Part shown: positions 23,839 through 33,900 of the stretch, piece by piece
Numbering within the stretch: the stretch's first letter is position 1
Layout of the letters: each line of letters starts with the position of its first letter
From: an uncultured Prevotellaceae bacterium
GTDB lineage: Bacteria > Bacteroidota > Bacteroidia > Bacteroidales > Muribaculaceae
Assembly: GCA_905207705.1 (NCBI GenBank)
Contig: CAJLMA010000001.1
Location: forward strand, 1 to 64,000
Direction of reading: 5' to 3'
Length of the DNA stretch: 64,000 bases
Notes under the pieces: model-generated
Database searches by the model: none
Told to the model about the DNA's origin: nothing
The model's input: only the letters and a program-made list of their open reading frames with translations
Translations under genes and position numbers: made by a program

Positions 23839-24141
23839 AATTGGTTGTGTATATGTTTACATTTGCATGCGCCTGATTCTCGACCAAACAAGTTTCTTGG
23901 AAATCCACACGGCGCATTTTAATAAAATCGGATTTATGTTCAACAATTAATTTCGCAAAGATAATGAAAGTTACGCGCAATGAAAACATTTAAATTTGCG
24001 TATTTTTACCCCTGTTTAGTTTCGGATAGAGTTCGAGATGTTTTTTCTAATATTGATACATTAAGATCGCCATGTCAAAATAAATCGACAAAAAAACAGC
24101 TAATACTTAAACAATAAATATATTTTTAGCCAATGACATGA
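23839..24141. other. Divergent intergenic region between the TPR gene and udk
   Basis: It carries a minus-strand -7 candidate, TATCTTTG read on the minus strand from 23956-23963, for the TPR gene, and leads into the udk promoter at 24142. No gene, tRNA or riboswitch-like structure is recognisable in the remainder. Confidence 0.45.
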
Positions 24142-24171
24142 TTGTTAAATACCACATTTGACGTATATTTG
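24142..24171 (+). promoter_or_regulatory. Promoter of udk-lptB
   Basis: TTG at 24142-24144, a 19-base spacer and TATATTTG at 24164-24171, 33 bases before the udk ATG, form a good Bacteroidetes-type promoter. Confidence 0.7.
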
Positions 24172-24203
24172 TATGAATTTTCAATTATATATCAATTAAT
24201 AAC

Positions 24204-24818
24204 ATGCTCATTATTGGAATCGCCGGAGGAACCGGGTCTGGCAAAACAACTGTGGTAAATAAAATCATGGCTCGCTTGCCTAAAGGAGAAGTGGGTGTTA
24301 TTTCCCAAGACTCTTATTACAAGGATTCAAGCCACATTCCAGTTGAAGACAGGCAAAAAATCAATTTTGACGAACCAGCAGCATTTGATTGGGAGTTGCT
24401 TCTAAGCCACCTGCGCCAATTGAAAAGTGGCAAAGCGGTAGAAATGCCCACATATTCTTACCTCACCTGTACACGGCAAAAGGGAACCGTTCACCTCGAG
24501 CCACATGACGTGGTAATGCTCGAAGGAATTTTGGTATTTTCCGAACCACGCCTACTCGACTTGATGGACATAAAAGTATTCGTGGATGCCGATGCCGATG
24601 ATCGACTTGTGAGGGTAATATATCGTGATTGCATCGAACGTGGCCGTACTCCTCAAATGGTAATCGACCGTTATGAACGTGTCCTCAAACCAATGCACTT
24701 AAGACACATAGAACCAGCAAAACGATATGCCGACTTAATCGTCCCTCAGGGTGGCAATAATGAGGTGGCAATCAACTTGCTCACCGACTACATAAAAAGT
24801 CGCTTGAAAAAGAGATAA
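24204..24818 (+). CDS. udk: Uridine kinase
   Basis: The 204-residue protein matches the uridine/cytidine kinase family. The P-loop is GGTGSGKT at residues 8-15, followed by SQDSYYKD and FDEPAAFDWELL, which bind the nucleoside; EGILVF and the RYERVLKPMHLRHIEPAKRYADLIVP segment are also typical. It phosphorylates uridine and cytidine to UMP and CMP in pyrimidine salvage. It precedes lptB by 42 bases and probably shares its promoter. Confidence 0.95.
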   Translation: MLIIGIAGGTGSGKTTVVNKIMARLPKGEVGVISQDSYYKDSSHIPVEDRQKINFDEPAAFDWELLLSHLRQLKSGKAVEMPTYSYLTCTRQKGTVHLEPHDVVMLEGILVFSEPRLLDLMDIKVFVDADADDRLVRVIYRDCIERGRTPQMVIDRYERVLKPMHLRHIEPAKRYADLIVPQGGNNEVAINLLTDYIKSRLKKR

Positions 24819-24860
24819 ATTACTCGGTAACAAAATCCATTTATACTACATATAGAGTAT

Positions 24861-25694
24861 ATGAAAATCAAATGGTTTGATTGCATATCAAGCATTAAGG
24901 AGAAAAAGACAGAAGAAGAACAGCTCAAAGCAGAAGCCGAATCATCAAATGGCGAAATGGTGCTTAGGACTGAAGATTTGGTAAAAAAATATCGTCAACG
25001 CACTGTTGTCAATCATGTATCTATAAATGTAAAACAAGGTGAGATTGTCGGACTGCTTGGCCCTAATGGAGCCGGCAAGACAACCACTTTCTACATGACT
25101 ACAGGATTGATTACCCCAAACGAAGGTAAAATATTCCTTAATGATCATGACATAACAAAATTTCCTGTGTACAAACGTGCACAATATGGCATAGGCTATC
25201 TTCCTCAAGAACCATCTGTTTTCAGGAAATTAAGCGTAGAAAATAACATACGCACCGTATTGGAAATGACAAACACGTCTCCGGAATACCAAAAAGAAAA
25301 ATTAGAAAGTCTTCTTTCTGAATTCAGAATCCAAAAAGTAAGGAAAAATCTTGGAGACCAATTGTCGGGAGGGGAACGACGTAGAACCGAGATTGCTCGA
25401 TGTCTTGCCATAAATCCAAAATTCATAATGCTTGACGAGCCATTTGCAGGTGTAGACCCTATCGCCGTGGAAGATATTCAATATATTGTGTATAAGCTCA
25501 AAGAGAAAAACATAGGCATATTGATAACCGACCACAATGCTCCGGAAACTCTAAGCATAACCGACAGGGCATATCTGCTTTTTGAAGGGAAGATTTTGTT
25601 CCAAGGCACAAGCGAGGAGCTTGCTGAAAACCCAATCGTGCGTGAAAAATATCTCGGACGAAATTTTGTGTTCCGTCGCAAAAAATTTGAATAG
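24861..25694 (+). CDS. lptB: Lipopolysaccharide export ABC transporter ATPase LptB
   Basis: The 277-residue protein is an ABC ATPase with Walker A GPNGAGKT (67-74), signature LSGGERRRTEIARCLA (from 168), and Walker B FIMLDEPFAGVDPIAV. The LSGGERRR signature and DPIAVEDIQ segment point to LptB, which powers LPS extraction from the inner membrane with LptFG. The first 32 residues form an acidic-basic extension (KEKKTEEEQLKAEAE) absent from most LptB proteins; an internal ATG at 24957 would give the conventional 245-residue form. It lies downstream of udk; no lptFG or lptC is in the window. Confidence 0.92.
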   Translation: MKIKWFDCISSIKEKKTEEEQLKAEAESSNGEMVLRTEDLVKKYRQRTVVNHVSINVKQGEIVGLLGPNGAGKTTTFYMTTGLITPNEGKIFLNDHDITKFPVYKRAQYGIGYLPQEPSVFRKLSVENNIRTVLEMTNTSPEYQKEKLESLLSEFRIQKVRKNLGDQLSGGERRRTEIARCLAINPKFIMLDEPFAGVDPIAVEDIQYIVYKLKEKNIGILITDHNAPETLSITDRAYLLFEGKILFQGTSEELAENPIVREKYLGRNFVFRRKKFE

Positions 25695-25747
25695 TCAATA
25701 TTGCCGAGAAAGATTCTTGAATAAATGCAGCACAGGCATTTTATCAA

Positions 25748-26011
25748 TCAACTTTCAAGCACTTTACGCAATATAGCATCGACTTCCGGCTTGAATATCC
25801 CGGCTTCATGAACTTTTTCATTTCCTATGTAGAATGTAGGAACATAGTAATAATCATATTTATCTGCAATCTCAGGATGCTCTGTCTCTTCTATTGTCTC
25901 TATGTGTATGGCAGCATACTCAGGATGTTCTTCTTTTAGCTCCTTTATGTATTTAAATGCCTTCACGCAAAATGGGCAATGAGTCTGGTAGAATATCTTC
26001 AGGGTTTTCAT
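25748..26011 (-). CDS. Glutaredoxin-like protein
   Basis: The 87-residue protein has a thioredoxin fold of glutaredoxin size with redox motif C-P-F-C (Cys12-Cys15) at the start of the first helix and the cis-Pro loop YYVPTFYIG. It is cytoplasmic. It could reduce disulfides or carry out a thiol-transfer role; the substrate is unknown. It is divergent from mutS2 with a TATATTTG -7 element (minus strand, 26034-26041) between them. Confidence 0.85.
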   Translation of the reverse strand: MKTLKIFYQTHCPFCVKAFKYIKELKEEHPEYAAIHIETIEETEHPEIADKYDYYYVPTFYIGNEKVHEAGIFKPEVDAILRKVLES

Positions 26012-26033
26012 ATTTAAATATTTAGTTTCCGTG

Positions 26034-26041
26034 CAAATATA
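26034..26041 (-). promoter_or_regulatory. -7 element for the glutaredoxin-like gene
   Basis: The minus strand reads TATATTTG 22 bases upstream of the ATG at 26011. A TTG at 23-base spacing is a poor -33 match. Confidence 0.4.
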
Positions 26042-26072
26042 ATAATTGCACGCAAAATTAATTCCAACAAGT

Positions 26073-28532
26073 ATGGTTTATCCCAAAAATTTTGAAAATA
26101 AAATAGATTTCACAACTATACGTGAAATTCTTGAACATAAATGTTTAAGTCCCTTAGGCGTTAAGTGCTGCAAAGCCATGCGTTTCTGTAATGATTTTAA
26201 TGTCATAGAGAAATTATTGTTGCAGACCAATGAATTCCTTCACATAATAACAGCAGGGAAAGAATTCCCCATAAATAATTACTATGACTTATCCGACCAA
26301 CTTGAAAACATCAAGATTCAGGGTGCATATATGTCTGCCGAAGAATTGTTTAACCTGCAACGATCCTTACAGACTATTGTCGATATTGCATCTTTTTTTA
26401 ACAAGAACAAAGAAGAAGACAACGAAACTGCTACATATCCAAAACTATCAGAGTTGTGTTCAACTATCATAACCCCTGCCGTATATCAAATCATCGAACA
26501 AACAAAAAAAATTCTTGACAAATTCGGCAACATAAAAGACAATGCATCACCTAAACTTGCCGAACTAAAGCATGCACTTGCGGCAGCCACTCAAAATGTA
26601 AACGTCTTGATGAGGAGAATAATGGCTAAGGGGAAAGAGGACGGTTTTATTGATAGCGACGTCTCTCCTTCAATCCGTGACGGACGATTGGTAATACCTG
26701 TTTCACCAATGCATAAGCGCAAAATACGTGGCATCATACATGATGAATCTGCAACAGGGAAAACAATATATATAGAACCTGAGCAAGTAGTCGAAGCCAA
26801 TAACAATATCCGTGAACTTGAAAATGAGATACATCGAGAGATAATACGGATACTCGTAGATATAGCTTCATTCATTCGTCCTAATATTGAAGACCTTGCG
26901 CACTCTTTTAATATATTAGGAAAAATAGATTTCATTCGCGCCAAAGCAATATTTGCAGAAGAAACAAGCGGATGCATGCCTATCCTTGAACATGAACCTC
27001 AAGTGGAGTATTACCATGCCATCCATCCCACACTGCTGCTGTCGCTGCGTGCTCAAGGGAAAAAAGTTGTACCGCTTGACATTCGCCTTGACGATAATAA
27101 TAGGATTCTGATAATATCAGGACCCAATGCCGGAGGAAAATCTGTTTGCTTAAAAACCGTGAGCATAGTGCAATATATGACACAATGCGGATTACTGCCA
27201 CCTGTATATGAAAATTCCCACATTGGCATCTTCAAAAATTTGTTTATTGACATAGGTGACGAACAATCAATTGAAAATGACCTAAGTACTTATAGTTCGC
27301 ACTTGACAAACATGAAATTCTTCATGAACAATGGTGGACACAGCTCTTTTGTTCTTATCGACGAGTTTGGAGGAGGTACAGAACCTCAAATAGGCGGCGC
27401 AATAGCTCAATCCATCTTGAAGCAATTCAATGAAAAGAGAATATTTGGCGTTATTACAACCCACTATCAAAATCTGAAACATTTTGCCGAAGATACACCT
27501 GGATTGATAAACGGCGCAATGTTGTATGACAGGCACGAAATGAAACCTTTATTCCAACTTTCGATTGGTTACCCGGGAAGTTCTTTTGCCATAGAAATAG
27601 CAAGGAAAATAGGCATTCCGGCTGAAGTCATCAAAGATGCCGAAAACATTGTCGGCAGTGATTACATCAATATGGATAAGTATCTGCTTGATATCGCCCG
27701 CGACAAAAAATATTGGGAAAAGAAACGAGCAGATATACATACTCGTGAAAAAAAATTGCAAAACCTCATTGACAAATATGAACACGACATTGAAGAGCTG
27801 ACAAGCGAAAAACGCAATATCATTAAAGCTGCAAAAGAAGAAGCCAAAAACATTTTGGACAAAAGCAATGCAGCCATAGAACGAACGATATCTGAAATTA
27901 AAAAAGCTCAAGCCGAGAAAGAACAGACCAAAATACTAAGGCAACAACTTGATGAGTTAAAAAGCCGAATTGAAAAAGAAGATGAGAACACTCAAATTAA
28001 AATCAACGGCAAACAACTTAAAGCCAGCAAAAAAACAAAACATGCAAACATCGGTAACCAATCGGTTGAGCCAATAGCCGTAGGCGATTATGTGACAATA
28101 GATAATGGGAATACCCCATGCCAAGTAATCGAACTGTCACAAGACAATGCCATAGTAGCTATGGGAAATTTCCATTCTCGGATAAATGTGAAACGCCTTA
28201 AAAAGACTAAGGTACAATCGTCGTTACATTCATCTATAAATACTATTGCCACGGCAACGACCGAAGACATCCGCAAACGCCAATTGTCATTCAAACCAGA
28301 TATAGACGTTCGAGGAATGCGTGCCGACGAAGCCATTCAAGCTGTGACATATTTCCTCGATGACGCGATACAATTCAGCTCAAAGCAAATTCGCATACTT
28401 CATGGTACAGGCAACGGCATATTGCGACAACGGATAAGAGAATATCTGAACACTGTAAATGGCGTTAAATCTTATCGTGATGAGCATGTGCAATTCGGAG
28501 GGGCAGGAATTACTGTCGTAGAACTGGAATGA
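26073..28532 (+). CDS. mutS2: MutS2 family endonuclease / ATPase
   Basis: The 819-residue protein has the MutS2 layout: core and clamp-like domains, a MutS-type ATPase with Walker A GPNAGGKS near 350-357 and VLIDEFGGGTEPQ-type Walker B, a long Lys/Glu coiled coil (about 535-640), and a C-terminal Smr nuclease domain with D-V-R-G-M-R and H-G-T-G-N-G-I-L-R. MutS2 resolves or rejects recombination intermediates and, in some bacteria, rescues collided ribosomes. The ATG at 26073 was preferred to an upstream TTG at 26046. The DVRGMR in place of the common LDLRG still keeps the expected catalytic Asp. Confidence 0.95.
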   Translation: MVYPKNFENKIDFTTIREILEHKCLSPLGVKCCKAMRFCNDFNVIEKLLLQTNEFLHIITAGKEFPINNYYDLSDQLENIKIQGAYMSAEELFNLQRSLQTIVDIASFFNKNKEEDNETATYPKLSELCSTIITPAVYQIIEQTKKILDKFGNIKDNASPKLAELKHALAAATQNVNVLMRRIMAKGKEDGFIDSDVSPSIRDGRLVIPVSPMHKRKIRGIIHDESATGKTIYIEPEQVVEANNNIRELENEIHREIIRILVDIASFIRPNIEDLAHSFNILGKIDFIRAKAIFAEETSGCMPILEHEPQVEYYHAIHPTLLLSLRAQGKKVVPLDIRLDDNNRILIISGPNAGGKSVCLKTVSIVQYMTQCGLLPPVYENSHIGIFKNLFIDIGDEQSIENDLSTYSSHLTNMKFFMNNGGHSSFVLIDEFGGGTEPQIGGAIAQSILKQFNEKRIFGVITTHYQNLKHFAEDTPGLINGAMLYDRHEMKPLFQLSIGYPGSSFAIEIARKIGIPAEVIKDAENIVGSDYINMDKYLLDIARDKKYWEKKRADIHTREKKLQNLIDKYEHDIEELTSEKRNIIKAAKEEAKNILDKSNAAIERTISEIKKAQAEKEQTKILRQQLDELKSRIEKEDENTQIKINGKQLKASKKTKHANIGNQSVEPIAVGDYVTIDNGNTPCQVIELSQDNAIVAMGNFHSRINVKRLKKTKVQSSLHSSINTIATATTEDIRKRQLSFKPDIDVRGMRADEAIQAVTYFLDDAIQFSSKQIRILHGTGNGILRQRIREYLNTVNGVKSYRDEHVQFGGAGITVVELE

Positions 28533-28659
28533 TAATTAAATACAAACGTACAACTATCATCCATTTATCGTGGTTATAATTATGTTGAATCAAGAATAAT
28601 TGCGAAATTTGTACAAATTTTATCAACAACACAACAATTTATAAAATATTTTTCTCTGT

Positions 28660-29943
28660 ATGGAAGGCGATAAAAAACATGTTGTTATAATAGGCGGCGG
28701 ATTTGCCGGCATTAACATGATTAAATATTTAGATAAGACGCGCTTTGATATTACTTTGATAGACAGGCATAATTTTCACTCTTTCCCTCCATTGTTTTAT
28801 CAAATCGCATCTTCAGGCCTTGATTCAGGAAGCATATCTTTCCCATTTCGCCGTGAAATAAGGAAAATGAAGCATGTTAGATTCCACATGGGAGAAGTAA
28901 AGTCGGTAGATACTATTGCAAAAACAGTAACCACCCAATTTGAAACAATAAACTACGATTACCTTATTATTGCAGCAGGCACCACAAATAATTTCTTTGG
29001 CATGAATGACCTGCGCGACAAAGTCTATACATTGAAATCAGTCGCAGAGGCAATTCGTCTGCGTAATGAAATCCTCGACCGACTTGAACGAGCAAGCATA
29101 ACAAAAGATCCTGAACGTAAAAGACAATTGCTGAGTTTCGTAGTCATAGGTGCTGGCCCTACCGGCGTTGAAGTTGCAGGTGCTATCGGTGAAATGAAGC
29201 GTTACATTCTTCCGCGAGAATATCCGGACATTGATAAAAATGACCTGAAAATCCTAATTGTAGAAGGTTCCGACCGTATCCTTAGAACAATGAGCGACCA
29301 TGCTTCAAGACATGCCTATGAATATTTAGGACATCTAATGGTAGATGTGAAACTAAATACCACAATGACAGGATATGACAACAACATAGTAAAATTTGCC
29401 AATGGCGAAGAGGTATATTGTGAAACCTTGATTTGGACCGCAGGCATAACAGGAGAACCTATTAGCGGATTTGAGAAAGATATATATGGTCCTGGAAATA
29501 GATTTATTGTCGACCATTTTAACCGTGTTATAGGACACTCTGATATTTTTGCGGTAGGCGACATAGCTTTTCTTAAAGATGATTTGTATCCTCGCGGATA
29601 TCCACAACTTGCACAAGTAGCAATCCAGCAATCAAGATGTTTATGCGAAAATCTGAATGTCGGAACTTTTTCAAAAAAATTCTCCTATAACGACAAAGGT
29701 TCAATGGCGACAGTTGGCCGCAATAGAGCGGTAGCCGATTTACATCATCTGCATCTGTATGGAAGACCTGCTTGGGTGACATGGATGTTTGTACACTTAA
29801 TATCAATATTGGGCATGAGAAACAAATTGACTGTGCTAATAAACTGGATATGGGCTTATTGCACCTACTCCACATCTTTGCGTCTCCTCATACGCCCAAC
29901 CAAATATCCATATCGCAAACACTGGGATCTTGCAAAAGAATAA
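28660..29943 (+). CDS. ndh: Type II NADH dehydrogenase (NDH-2)
   Basis: The 427-residue flavoprotein has an FAD-binding GGGFAG at residues 12-17, a second dinucleotide motif VVIGAGPTGVEVAGAI for NADH, and the conserved FAVGDIA and PQLAQVAIQQS segments of NDH-2. The C-terminal third has hydrophobic and basic stretches (WVTWMFVHLISI, LLIRPTKYPYRKHW) suited to monotopic attachment to the inner membrane. It transfers electrons from NADH to menaquinone without pumping protons. The gene is 127 bases after mutS2 and 37 bases before the META lipoprotein. Confidence 0.92.
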   Translation: MEGDKKHVVIIGGGFAGINMIKYLDKTRFDITLIDRHNFHSFPPLFYQIASSGLDSGSISFPFRREIRKMKHVRFHMGEVKSVDTIAKTVTTQFETINYDYLIIAAGTTNNFFGMNDLRDKVYTLKSVAEAIRLRNEILDRLERASITKDPERKRQLLSFVVIGAGPTGVEVAGAIGEMKRYILPREYPDIDKNDLKILIVEGSDRILRTMSDHASRHAYEYLGHLMVDVKLNTTMTGYDNNIVKFANGEEVYCETLIWTAGITGEPISGFEKDIYGPGNRFIVDHFNRVIGHSDIFAVGDIAFLKDDLYPRGYPQLAQVAIQQSRCLCENLNVGTFSKKFSYNDKGSMATVGRNRAVADLHHLHLYGRPAWVTWMFVHLISILGMRNKLTVLINWIWAYCTYSTSLRLLIRPTKYPYRKHWDLAKE

Positions 29944-29980
29944 ATTCACATTATTAATTATATTTACATAAGATTTAATT

Positions 29981-30847
29981 ATGAAATTATTAAAATCCAC
30001 AATATTACTATCCGCTATTCTGCTTGTTTCTGGATGTAATTCTCTTAAAAAGAACTCATCAAGAACCGATTATTCAAATATTAAAAGCAATGCCGATTCA
30101 ACAACTGTCAAGCATGGAGGATTGAAGGAGATTGCCATTGTCGACTCAGCAACCCAATTGTCCGGAGAGTGGACAATGTTGACAGCCAATGACAAAAAAA
30201 TTAAGACCGTTCAACGTCCGTTTATAAATTTTGATTTCAAAGAAAACAGATTTTATGGAAATAATGGATGTAATGTCATCAATGGTAGCTTCTCTTGTGA
30301 AAATTCAGAAATAAAATTTTCAAACATTATATCGACCATGATGGCATGTGAAGAAAATGAGACTTCCGAAAAAACAATAATGAAACTCTTGAACAATACG
30401 ACTGATGTCAAGTTGTATGAAAAAAACAATGTCATTTTCATGTACTTGCTAAATAAGCATGGACACACAATAGCCACATTGAAACAACAAAACCTTAATT
30501 TCATGAACGGTGCATGGACCGTTAAAGAACTTAACGGCCAAGAGGTATCCGATCCCAATGTTAAGCTGGTTATCGACATCGACCAGTTGAAAATACACGG
30601 CAATTCAGGCTGCAACATAATAAACGGCTCTCTTTACATTGATTATTACAAAGACTGGGCTATACAATTCCAGCAATTAATATCCACAATGAAAATGTGT
30701 GAAAATATGAAACTGGAAACAACATTACTTGTCGCCCTTGAAATGACAGAAGCTTGCAAGAAAATAAACGACAACGAAGTTGTACTGCTCGACAAGAACG
30801 GCAAAAATGTTGCGGTACTCAAAAAGCTAAACCTTGCAAGAAAATAA
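29981..30847 (+). CDS. Lipoprotein with two META (HslJ-like) domains
   Basis: The 288-residue protein has a lipoprotein signal peptide with lipobox L-V-S-G-C (Cys19). Two META domains follow: about 55-165 (GEWTMLTANDKKI ... FYGNNGCNVINGSF ... STMMACEE) and 173-285 (GAWTVKELNGQEV ... IHGNSGCNIINGSL ... STMKMC). Each keeps the G-N-x-G-C-N-x-I-N-G turn and the STM.MC motif. META proteins such as HslJ are linked to stress and envelope functions, but no activity is established. It is probably attached to the periplasmic face of a membrane. It is 37 bases downstream of ndh. Confidence 0.88.
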   Translation: MKLLKSTILLSAILLVSGCNSLKKNSSRTDYSNIKSNADSTTVKHGGLKEIAIVDSATQLSGEWTMLTANDKKIKTVQRPFINFDFKENRFYGNNGCNVINGSFSCENSEIKFSNIISTMMACEENETSEKTIMKLLNNTTDVKLYEKNNVIFMYLLNKHGHTIATLKQQNLNFMNGAWTVKELNGQEVSDPNVKLVIDIDQLKIHGNSGCNIINGSLYIDYYKDWAIQFQQLISTMKMCENMKLETTLLVALEMTEACKKINDNEVVLLDKNGKNVAVLKKLNLARK

Positions 30848-30944
30848 AACGAGAAAACAACATGAACTAAAAGAAATATCTATCTGCCTACTTGTTAAAG
30901 TTTCATGATGCACTGTAATATTTCTTCATGTCAACGAATTTCCA

Positions 30945-30952
30945 TACCTTTG
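30945..30952 (+). promoter_or_regulatory. -7 element for purL
   Basis: TACCTTTG matches TAnnTTTG 36 bases before the purL ATG. The -33 position carries only TTC rather than TTG. Confidence 0.45.
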
Positions 30953-30987
30953 TAAAACAATAAAATAACAATCACATACCCATTATT

Positions 30988-33900
30988 ATGATAAAGTTCT
31001 TCAAAAAAGGAGCCAACACATATTATGCGGTTGATTCCGACCATTCTCTTACAACCGAAGAAATCAAAAAGTTGATATGGCTTTTTGATGAAGCTCAACC
31101 ATCCGATGAAACTTCAATAAAGGGCACTTTTGTCGGTCCTCGTAAAGAAATGATAACTCCGTGGAGTACAAATGCCGTAGAAATTACTCAGAACATGGGT
31201 ATCGATGGAATTTCGCGCATAGAAGAATTCTTGTTGAGTGAGTCTGATGAAGAACCAAGCTATGATAAAATGTTGCAAAGAATTTATCATGGCCTTGACG
31301 AAACCGTATTTACAATCACTAAGTCACCCGATCCTATCGTTTATATCGACAATATAGAAAAATATAACGAAACAGAAGGATTAGCACTAAATCCCGAAGA
31401 AATAAAATATCTTAATGATTTAAGTTCAAAAATAGGCCGACCACTTACTGATAGTGAAGTATTCGGTTTCTCTCAAGTCAATTCTGAGCATTGCCGCCAT
31501 AAAATATTTAATGGAAAATTCATTATTGACGGCAAAGAAAAAGAAATGTCTTTGTTCAAGTTGATAAAAAAAACGTCTCAAACCAATCCCAACAGACTTG
31601 TATCTGCTTATAAAGACAATGTGGCTTTCGTAGAAGGTCCTTCTATCATGCAATTTGCCCCTCACACTCAAGAAAAGCCCGACTTCTTTGAGATAACCGA
31701 TATAGACACAGTCATATCATTAAAAGCCGAAACACACAACTTCCCTACTACGGTAGAACCGTTCAATGGTGCTGCGACTGGCTCTGGAGGAGAAATTCGC
31801 GACCGTCTTGGAGGAGGTAAAGCAAGTTTGCCATTAGCCGGAACAGCTGTGTACATGACTTCATATCCGCGCACTGAAACAGACCGCACATGGGAAACTA
31901 ATTCCATTCCACCACGCCAATGGTTGTATCAAACGCCCGAAGACATTCTAATAAAAGCATCAAACGGGGCATCCGATTTCGGAAATAAATTCGGCCAACC
32001 GCTTATTTGTGGCTCTGTTTTAACTTTTGAACATGGGAGCAACGAAGAAGAACAATTTGCTTATGACAAGGTAATCATGCTCGCCGGTGGCGTTGGATTT
32101 GCCAATAAGCGTGATGCGATTAAAGGGGCACCTACGCCAAATGAAGATGTTGTACTCCTTGGCGGAGACAATTATCGCATTGGAATGGGTGGAGGTGCTG
32201 TATCTTCGGTTAATACAGGCCAGTACAACAACGCCATCGAGCTTAATGCCGTACAGAGAGCTAATCCAGAAATGCAAAAGCGTGTTTCTAACGTGATCAG
32301 AGCTCTCGCCGAATCTCAAAACAACCCAATTGTCTCAATTCACGACCATGGAGCTGGTGGACATCTTAACGCTTTGTCTGAACTTGTTGAAGAAACTGGT
32401 GGAATCATACACATGGATGCTCTGCCAATCGGCGACCCTACCCTATCTGCCAAAGAAATAATAGGCAACGAGTCGCAAGAAAGAATGGGAATGGTTGTTG
32501 AAAAGAAAGATATCGACACAATTCATAAAATAGCCGAGCGCGAACGTGCACCTTTCTATGTCATTGGAGAAACTACCGGTGACCACCGATTTGTATTCGA
32601 GCAAAAAGACGGAGTAAGACCAATAGACCTTGCAATGAGTGATATGTTTGGAAGTTCGCCTGTAACTGTTATGCAGGACGTGACATGCAAGCATACACTC
32701 GATAATATAGTTTATGATAAAGCCAAACTTAACGAATATCTTGAGAATGTCCTACAGCTTGAAAACGTGGCATGTAAAGATTGGCTGACTAATAAGGTAG
32801 ACCGTTCAATTACTGGCAAAATTGCTCGCCAACAATGCGTTGGCGAATTGCAACTCCCTCTTAGCGATTGCGGTGTAGTATCCCTCGATTTTTCTGGGAC
32901 CAAAGGTATTGCCACTTCTATAGGCCATGCGCCGCAAGCAGCACTTATCGACCCGGCTGCCGGATCTGTGTTGTCTATTGCCGAGGCTCTTACCAATATA
33001 TGCGTTGCCAATTTGTCGGATGGGCTGAAAAGCGTATCATTGAGTGCCAACTGGATGTGGCCATGCCGTAATAAGGGAGAAGATGCAGCTCTGTACTCGG
33101 CCGTACAAGCTTGCAGCGATTTTGCTTGTGCTATAGGAATCAATATACCGACAGGGAAAGACAGTCTTTCAATGACTCAAAAATATGGAGATAAGAAAAT
33201 CTTGTCACCGGGTACTGTAATAATATCGGCTGCAGGAGAAGTTGATGACGTTAAAAAGACGGTTTCTCCAGTAATGGACAACAATGCCGAAAGCCAATTC
33301 CTATACATTGATTTTTCTTCCGACTCTCTAAAACTCGGAGGATCTGCATTTGCACAATCTCTCAATGCATTAGGGTCAGAAGCTCCAACAGTAAAATCTA
33401 CTGAATACTTCGTCGATACATTCAATGCCATACAATCATTGGTGAACAATTCTTTGGTAATTGCAGCACACGATGTTTCGGCCGGAGGCCTTATCACTAC
33501 ATTGCTTGAAATGACATTCTCGAACATACAAGGCGGCATAAATGTAAATGTTGATTCATTCAATGAGAATGACATAATCAAAATATTATTTAGTGAAAAC
33601 CCTGCTATTGTTATTCAAATAAATAACAATAAAGTTGCACAAGTTAATGAAATACTAACAAAAGCCGGAGTAAAATATTTCAATATAGGTCAACCTTGCA
33701 AAGAACGCTCAATAACTGTCAACCATTCAGGACATGAGTACATGTTCCAGATCGACAGCCTGCGCGATGTGTGGTACAAATCTTCATATCTCCTCGACAG
33801 AAAGCAGAGCAACAACGGTTGCGCCGAACAGAGATTTGAAAATTACAAGAAGCAACCTGTTGAATACACATTCCCGAATATGTTTACAGGGAAAGCTGCC

